NCBI GenBank assembly: GCA_930367215.1
Contig: OV884059.1
Span: forward strand, 99,870,993-99,934,992
Length of the DNA stretch: 64,000 bases
Direction of reading: 5' to 3'
DNA from: Pollenia angustigena
Taxonomy: Eukaryota; Arthropoda; Insecta; Diptera; Polleniidae
Part shown: positions 57,222 through 64,000 of the stretch, in pieces
Layout of the letters: every line of letters begins with the position of its first letter
How positions within the stretch are numbered: the stretch's first letter is position 1
Notes under the pieces: model-generated
Seen by the model: only the letters and a program-made list of their open reading frames with translations
The model's database searches: none
Told to the model about the DNA's origin: nothing
Translations under genes and position numbers: made by a program

Positions 57222-58375
57222 CCCTTTCCGACCCAAGCAATTTCAAAGTTGGCGGATTTGAATGAAATTTTCAGTATATGATAATTAGCCCTAAGATAAC
57301 GTAAAAATGAACTTTTATGGTACTTACAAAGCCCATGTCCTTAGAAACAGGACATGCACATATGTGTACCTTGGGACTTCACTTGGACAAAATATAAGCA
57401 ATTTTTGGCAAAAGTGTAGTTTACAGGGCACACGAAATAAAATTGGAACACCTCTGGAAATAAAATAAAAACACACAACAAAATTAAAATTTAAAGGGGC
57501 TGAGGCCCGTGGGCCCCCTGAATCCCAAAAGCAGCCCCGTCCACTTAGTGTTATGTGTAGGTACTTGAATTAAAGGTAATTTTACAAAAAAAAAAAACAT
57601 TTCGAGTGGGCGGGACTTTTGGAGCCCTCTGGGGCAAAAAAAAAGTGCCCCCTCCAGTTATATCTATATAAGGGTACTTAAATTAGAGGTAATTTGCTCA
57701 CGATTGTAAATATTTTGATTTAATTTGGTTTTTTTTAATGTTTTTTGGACTATTTTTCAAAAAATTTTGCTTCTTTTTGTTTGCGAAAATGACTTGTTAG
57801 TTTAGGCGCAAACGATTTGTTTTTATTGGGCCAGTTCCATGCACCTTAATTTTCGCCAATTGCCTCAAAAGTAAAAGGCTGGTAAAATACCGAACAAATA
57901 ATACAAAGGATTTATTCGGCAAAGTCCTCACCAAACGCTTGCACCTAATCACAGTTTTCTTACGCAAATTGAGGTAGTAGAAACCCATATTACACATATG
58001 TGTAGGTACACATAAGCTCGCAAAAAACACAAAAAATTCATTGTGTATTTAAAAATATTTGCACATTATTTATATGTATGATGCTTTAGTTACAAAATAA
58101 TAACAAAATCTTCATATATTTGGCGTAATATAAGCAAAATAATGATAGTTACATATCTTGTCTTCCGCACTGCGAAACATGATCATCTTTTTTGCACGCG
58201 TCCACACAAATACTAAAATAAACCTCGCAAAAAATTAAAAGACAACGATTAAGAGATAACACATAACATGTAGAGACTAACAGAAGTAAGAAAAGTTCGA
58301 TATTTATATATAAACTTCTCTCTTCAAAAAAGGTAAGATTTACCTACACGTTTGTATAGCTAGGGCCGGAAAGGG
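57222..58375. mobile_element. piggyBac-type MITE inside the Penelope element
   Basis: TTAA at 57218-57221 and 58376-58379 flanks ends CCCTTTCCGACCC and GGGCCGGAAAGGG (13-bp TIR, one mismatch). The TTAA site and CCC ends are piggyBac features. The 1154-bp interior has no transposase; it holds two GGGC-rich blocks (about 57500 and 57605) and two ACACATATGTGTA palindromes. Confidence 0.85.
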
Positions 58376-58815
58376 TTAATATTGTCAGTGTCTTCTTTGA
58401 CATTCATCGTTTTCTTTGTGTTTTCTTGTATCCTTAGACTTTCAATTGTAAATCTCTTCTTATCCCCCCTTACTTTATCTAGTATTCGCACCCCCTCAAA
58501 ATCAATTTTATGTTGTGTATTTTAAATGTGTGTTGATAATGCTGTCGTTTCTTTTTTGCTTTGTATATCCATCATATGCAACTTTATTCGTTATTCCCTT
58601 TACATTGTAATTCGTACACAATGTTGTTTTGTTGTTGTTTGTCTATTGGAGCTTTTATTGCAGAGAATATGGTGCTAAGTGTTTTATTGGGTTTATAAGC
58701 AAAGCTTATATTATTTGTTTCTATTGACGTTCGTATGTTTTTATTATCAGTGAGGCCAGGGATGTATTTTACACTGTAAAAATATGTTTGTGCTTTTTCT
58801 ATATTAGTGGTGTTA

Positions 58816-59406
58816 TTATCTATTGCTTTTAAGGATATTGAAAATTATATTATTGTTTTTGGTATGAAAAAGTTCATCGTGTAAAATCCTGGAGATGAAA
58901 TTTTTAGCAGCGTTAACTATTTGATTTTTCGGTTGGGTTGCGTGGAAATTCATTATCCTTCCTGGTGAGGTCTCCTTAGCGAACCAGTCAAAAACTATGG
59001 AATTTTTCCTTCGAATTAGTTTGGTGTCCAAGTACGCTATTTCCTGATTTTTCTCCCTTTCAATTGTAAATTGTATCTTAGGATGATACTTGTTAAATGT
59101 GGACAAAATTTCTTCTTGTTCGTCTGGATTGATGACCGCTAAGATATCATCTACATATTTATCTATGTTTTTGATAAAAATTTTCTTATTTTTCAATTCT
59201 TCTATTGCACTCTCAAGCAGGTTATCAAGTATTATGTCTGCGATTGTAGGGGATAGTGGGTTGCCCATGGGCATGCCTAAAATTTGAATATATATTTTAT
59301 CTTTGTATTTAAAATAATTATTATCATTGAGACAAAATTGGAGAATTTTAAGAAATTGAGAGCTTGACATTTTTGAGTGATTTTTTATTACGTTCCATTT
59401 TCCCAT
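58816..59406 (-). pseudogene. Penelope reverse transcriptase, palm and thumb
   Basis: A 196-residue open frame. GMPMGNPLSPTIADI (44-58) and YVDDI (84-88) are the Penelope/TERT-like motifs, YVDD holding the catalytic aspartates. AYLDTKL and FHATQPKNQI follow, as in the family. Motif A lies upstream, in the frame broken between 59406 and 59415. The enzyme copies RNA at target 3' ends; this copy is inactive because of the frameshifts on both sides. Confidence 0.9.
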
Positions 59407-59414
59407 TATTGTTC

Positions 59415-60046
59415 TTATTGCCGTTCAAACTGGAATGTTAGTAAATAATGAGATACAATTGTTTCCCATCTTTCAAGTTTTATGTTGGTGAGTTGTTTTT
59501 TAACTTCTATTGAGTTTTTTATGTTATACGTTTCAGAGATTAAATGTTTTAAAATTGTTCCAATGTATTTAGAAATGTGGTAGCACGGTACCTGGATTGA
59601 TGACACAATAGGTCGAAGGGGGTATCAGGTTTGTGAATTTTTAGTAACCCGTAAATCTGGGTGCCGAAGCGGCGGAACAAAAGAGTAGGCGTTTTTGCCA
59701 AGAGTCTATATGGTTGTTTTTAAATAAATCTGAAACAATGTTGTTGTTTTCTTTCTGTAGTTTCAATGTAGGGTCTACTCTTATAGTTTTATATGTGTTT
59801 TTGTCTTCTAGTAGTACTTCCATCTTCTTTTCGTATTCGTTTTTATACATCAGCACGGTTTTGTTTACTTTATCTGCTTGTACAACAATAACGTCGATGT
59901 GTTTACGTAGAATTTTTCTCGTTTTTTCAAAAATTGTAAGAATGAATTTGTCCTTTTCTGTGTTTTTAAAGTTTCTTTTAAAAGTTGTTACCTTGTTTGC
60001 TACTTTAGTTCTAGCGATGTCTTTCTCTTTATATATGTCTATCTAA
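59415..60046 (-). pseudogene. Penelope reverse transcriptase, N-terminal part
   Basis: Open from about 60046 without an early ATG: KEKDIARTKVANKV, then VVVQADKVNKTVLMYKNEYEKKM and the SWQKRLLF block to 59641, where a stop in place of the FYGLPKIHKP motif marks a frameshift. IHKPDTP follows in the next frame. The third piece (59415-59606) reads SSIQVPCYHISKYIGTILKHLI. At least three frame changes. Confidence 0.8.
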
Positions 60047-60169
60047 TTACTCTGCCTGAGGTCTTGAGATTAAAAAAACGGAAAGGACGAGGAACTTCCT
60101 TTTTTGAGGTACTTGATTTCATGAGAATCACGAGTTGGAGTTTTTCGAACACTACTGACAAAAAACTCC

Positions 60170-61480
60170 TAATTTTAACTGTTTTTATTTTAACTTTTAT
60201 TATACATATTTATGTTTTAATGAAATTCGTATATGTTATAATCCTTTACTGTAATTATAAGATTATAAATGTTGTTGTATTGGAAAACAATTAAATAAAT
60301 AAAATAATCATTTAAACATTCCTTGCGGGAAATTTATGTTAATTGTTCTTAAAGCACTTATCCTGTGGTTAGTAAATACAATATTATGATAACAAGGAAG
60401 AAATTGTGATATTAAGGTGAAAACATGACATGTAACTTAACTGGTGATTATGTGTTTGTAAGTGTTGTTACTCCAGAGGAAAGGTAATTGACGTAAAACT
60501 GATTCTTATTATCAATTATTATTAATTATTAATTTTTTTTGGGCGGTTGTTCCACATTTTTATTCATAACTCTTTCCTACTTAATAATACACAAGGACTC
60601 AAATACATATACTGTTCGGGATCTTTGATGGATATTAAAAAAGTTTCACAAGGAATAACAAACTAAGTATACCCTTTTCACAACTAGTTGTGGAGGATAT
60701 ACAAATGTATATTATACACAACAACTTTTACTGTTATAGTTATGGCTGATAATAAGGAAAAATATAACACACGAGTTATTACCACGTAAGAACACGAAAC
60801 TAATTGAGCACATAGGAGATAAGGTTACAACTGGAAATGAATTCTTACATTTATATTCATGTTATTTCCCTGGCGGCTTAAACGTAAACTCAAACAGTAA
60901 ACGATTACATTTTAAAGCAACAAATATATTTTAGGAGGTGATTTTAATTGCAGAGCCTGTTTTTGGGGCTGCCATAAAATAGTTGTTGGCGATATATTCA
61001 TTGTAAAAAATTCAGCCAAATCACCTTGAAATCGTCTTTCCCTATTAAAGTACGTTTATACAAGCTGACCCAAGAAGGTGCCCTTCAACGGGATTCTTAT
61101 GAATAATTAATAAACTACAAATAATATTTTCTATAAGACCGATAAATATACATAAATTTAATAAAGCAAATTGGACTAAATGCGCTCGATACATGAATAA
61201 AAACTTCTTGTTCAACTAAATTTTACGGAAGTATTAAGTACACGCAAAACAGATGAACAAAATCACTGCAGAAATAGAATATACCAAAAAAGAAACATAT
61301 TTAATTTGTGAAGAAATTGCCAAATAACATTCAAAACGTGACCCAAGGACAAAAAGGTTATATTTGCACCTTAACTAAATTTGAGATAGAACCTTGTTGT
61401 CCTAAGCTCGCAAAGCCTTAATTTAATTAGGGAACATATATAGAAGAAATGATCACCACCAATGATCACAATTGAAATTT
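60170..61480. repeat. Dispersed repeat X, inverted diverged copy
   Basis: Reverse complement of about 1825-2950, clearly diverged, with an extra segment of about 120 bp near 60895-61010 and a short one near 60320. It defines how far repeat X really extends. Confidence 0.75.
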
Positions 61481-61563
61481 TTAAATATAAGAACAAATTG
61501 TGGCATAACAGGCTACAGGTATTTACGTTAGAAAAATATTCTGAATATTCTCCGTTTGGGAAC

Positions 61564-62922
61564 TTAACCACCCTTTATATTATGCGGGAGTAGATTCCAC
61601 AGACGGATTGCATTAAGGAAAAATTGCCAATAGGAAGTTAAACTTTGTTGTCTAAACAATAAAATTCTTTTACCTCTAGTAGACCTAGATATGGTTAAGC
61701 GGTTATACAGATGTTGTGGTTGTTGAGTTAACACGATTTTGTGCATAAATATCAGTACTCTTGTTTTGAGAAGGTCATCAAACTGAATACCATATAATTT
61801 TACCGTAAAAGCAGAAACAGAATTAAACCTTTTCACGCCATATACGTATCGTACAATGCTTTTAAAGACTGAGTTTTATTTTCTTGTACTTGCCGCATCA
61901 CATTTGGCAAATAATTCGCATCCATACATCAGAATTGGCAATAAATAGGTTTTGGCAAGAAGTATTCTTATTTTGATAGGTGTACAATACTGCGTTTTCC
62001 AGAGAGTTCTAAGTATGGAATATGTACGGCCACATGCATAATTAATATGGTTGCACCATGTCAGGTTCTTATTAAAAATAATACCTAAATTTGTGGCTGT
62101 ATTTACCCTTTCAATACGTTCATCACCAAGAAAAATATCAGGTATATGATCGGTTATAGTAGTTCGATTTTGGATAACAAGATATTTAGATTTTTTGGGT
62201 TGATACTAAGACCATTAGCAGTAGCCCATTCATATATGTATATGTTTTAACTCAGTATTCAGAGTTAAGACGAATTGTTCAATTTCAGATGTATCACAGC
62301 TGATGTAAAGCTGAACATCGTCAGCATACATTCTGACTTTGCAGTGTGTAAGTTGACTCGGAAGGCCATCAGCGTAAAGCGGAAATAGAAGGGGCCCAAT
62401 AATTGACCCCTGCGGTATTCCCCTCGTCACAGGTAGAAGTTTTGATTTATTGTTCCCACTTTGAACATACTGATGCCTGTTGGTACGATATGTTTATATC
62501 AGACGTGTAGCAGCTGTAGAAAACATAAACTTGTGTTGTAGTTTGTAACATCATAACGTCGATCGACTGTATCGAAGGCTTTTGAATGATCCCAAAAGTA
62601 CTAAGATATTTGTTTTTCGTTCATCTATACTATTTCTTATATCTTCCGTAACATCTACAAGTGCAGTTATACAACTGTGGTTTTTCCGAAAGCCAGATTG
62701 TTTATCATTAAGCAGATTATGATCATTAACGTAAAGCGATATCTGATTGTGAATTAACCTATCAAATATTTTCGACATAGTTTTGGGTATTGGTATTATT
62801 TTGGACTTTTTCCAATTTGAGGGAAAATGACTGGTGGAAATAATGGTGTTAAATACATGTGTAACAAAGGGCAATATTCTTGGGAGAATTAATTTAAAAA
62901 ATCTTGGGTGAATTTCGTCCAC
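61564..62922 (-). pseudogene. Non-LTR reverse transcriptase, copy B
   Basis: Same three frames and same breaks as copy A (53739-55097), including the motif A frameshift, the missing segment before MSKIFDRL and the mariner-derived NIKGG* end. Shared damage shows that the copies arose by DNA duplication, not by two retrotransposition events. Confidence 0.85.
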
Positions 62923-64000
62923 ACCAACTGCATTTGATTAAATTGACATACAGCTTCTTAAAACGTCAAACGAGTTTTAAATTTTTAAACTTACAAAGCA
63001 AAAAAAATGTATGTTGAATAGCGGCCAACGTTCGCGCTTGCGAAAACCGGGTTCCGACGGGCCCAGTAGGGCTAGCTGAATTTCGTGAACGGATTTGAAA
63101 TCAGGAACCCTAAATTAGATAAGAACTCAAATTTAATTGAAATCGGTCTACTTTTATGTTTCGCGGTCGGAAATGGGTTAAAGCGACGAACTGTAGCCAG
63201 ATCAAAAATGATTTAAATTTTCCTATACAAATACAAATATTCTGTTGATGGTTATATCGATAGTGAAATCCGAACTACCGTTAAATATCGATAGTAGAAA
63301 ATATAGATAATATCTCATCACTAGTAAGCACATTATTTTAGATGCCAGTTTTTGAAAAATTGTTCCTTGTATAACAACTAAAATAAATTTCAATAGCTGA
63401 ATAGAAAACGAAAAAAAGGTCGAATAACAACTTGATTATATTTGCAACAGACATATGTATCAAACAATTCATAAAGACTCATTTGAAAAGAAAACCATAA
63501 ACATAATATTTTATAAAAAAAAAAGTAAATAAATAGAACTAAACGTAACGTTTAAACGAAAATATCATTTCTTTTTCGTAATTTATATTTATTATACTAA
63601 CCATTTTTTTCGTTTGTGCCTCTATAAAATTAATTTTATTTTTTAAGCATTTTTAGAATAATTTTATTCCCTCAATATTTCACATACTTTTTGCTTAATC
63701 TTTGGTTAACATTGATAATAAAATAATGTTCTACATTGCAGAAAAGCTGTGATTAAAGCTGCTGTAACATGTTTTCATAGCTGCATTTTAAATAATTATA
63801 ATATCGGTATTTTTCCTATCGATATTTTCGATATTTTAAGGCTATCGATAGTTTCCCTGCACTAATTTCGTGACGTTAATTTTTGTTTTCTTTATTTCAT
63901 AAACCACTTTTCAAAATTTACGCCGAGCCACTCTGCAATGATGAACATAAAATTTTTTTAGGTTTTTCCTTTTTTTAATTTTTTTTAGGTTTTTTTTTGG
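61564..64000 (-). mobile_element. Second copy of the non-LTR segment, with mariner stump
   Basis: Matches 53739-56175 at an offset of 7825 to the window end, with at least one substitution (near 62312, Ile to Leu in MYADDVQLYI). The left edge TTAACCACCCTT (61564-61575) is the terminal 12 bp of the mariner, without the rest of that transposon. Beyond it lies repeat X. Confidence 0.9.

Larger units (their letters stand above)
56930..60060 (-). mobile_element. Penelope-like retroelement, broken
   Basis: Reading from 60060 leftward: an N-terminal region with VVVQADKVNKTVLMY, FYG/KIHKPDTP in shifted frames, reverse transcriptase (58816-59406), then the C-terminal part with HKIDFEGVRILD (about 58440-58510) belonging to the GIY-YIG endonuclease end, a 3' UTR and a hammerhead-like motif. 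A 1154-bp piggyBac MITE interrupts the 3' part. The 5' side ends near 60060 without a clear terminus. Confidence 0.8.

Overview
This window is eukaryotic, and almost certainly from a higher (brachyceran, probably calyptrate) fly. It is very AT-rich and carries almost no host coding sequence. The transposon mix is dipteran: Jockey-type and LOA-like non-LTR elements, a copia element with the tRNA-iMet-type primer site of fly copia, a Penelope-like element, mariner, piggyBac, hAT and Mutator-like elements, and dispersed 'TATACCCTTC...' repeats. The one clear host gene is an intronless insect ionotropic receptor. All calls come from reading the sequence; no database search was run.

Layout. 1-2.95 kb: two near-identical 1.2-kb direct copies of a dispersed repeat; a third, inverted copy lies at 60.2-61.5 kb. 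3-6.2 kb: decayed repeats. 6.3-7.2 kb: broken non-LTR reverse transcriptase. 7.27-9.5 kb: piggyBac relic whose intron holds a 5'-truncated LOA-like element with a 9-bp target duplication. 10.4-23.9 kb: one Jockey element on the minus strand, split by other transposons and enlarged by a 3.24-kb tandem duplication; matching 9-bp target duplications at 10372 and 23930 bracket it. 25.4-36.4 kb: a TIR-bounded element containing a nearly 9-kb palindrome of 569-bp tandem units, facing in opposite directions from an AAATT-rich centre, plus a hAT MITE and a hairpin element.

38.5-38.9 kb: solo LTR. 39.9-41.7 kb: ionotropic receptor gene (minus). 42.6-44.5 kb: dispersed element with about 160-bp internal repeats. 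44.5-48.1 kb: copia element with a hAT MITE in its presumed 5' LTR, frameshifted and 3'-truncated. 48.3-50.9 kb: SINE, minisatellite, hairpins. 51.19-51.32 kb: a solitary, well-formed coding exon of an unidentified gene. 52.2-55.1 kb: non-LTR element (minus) split by an apparently intact mariner. 56.9-60.1 kb: Penelope-like element (minus) split by a 1.15-kb piggyBac-type MITE. 61.56 kb to the end: a second copy of the 53.74-56.18 kb segment that still carries a 12-bp stump of the mariner end.

The window therefore looks like heterochromatin or a gene-poor repeat-rich block. Its layers can be ordered by who interrupts whom. The most unusual object is the 569-bp palindromic array: each unit carries a tRNA-like module and an open 80-codon frame, and a transcript crossing the centre could fold into a multi-kilobase double-stranded RNA.
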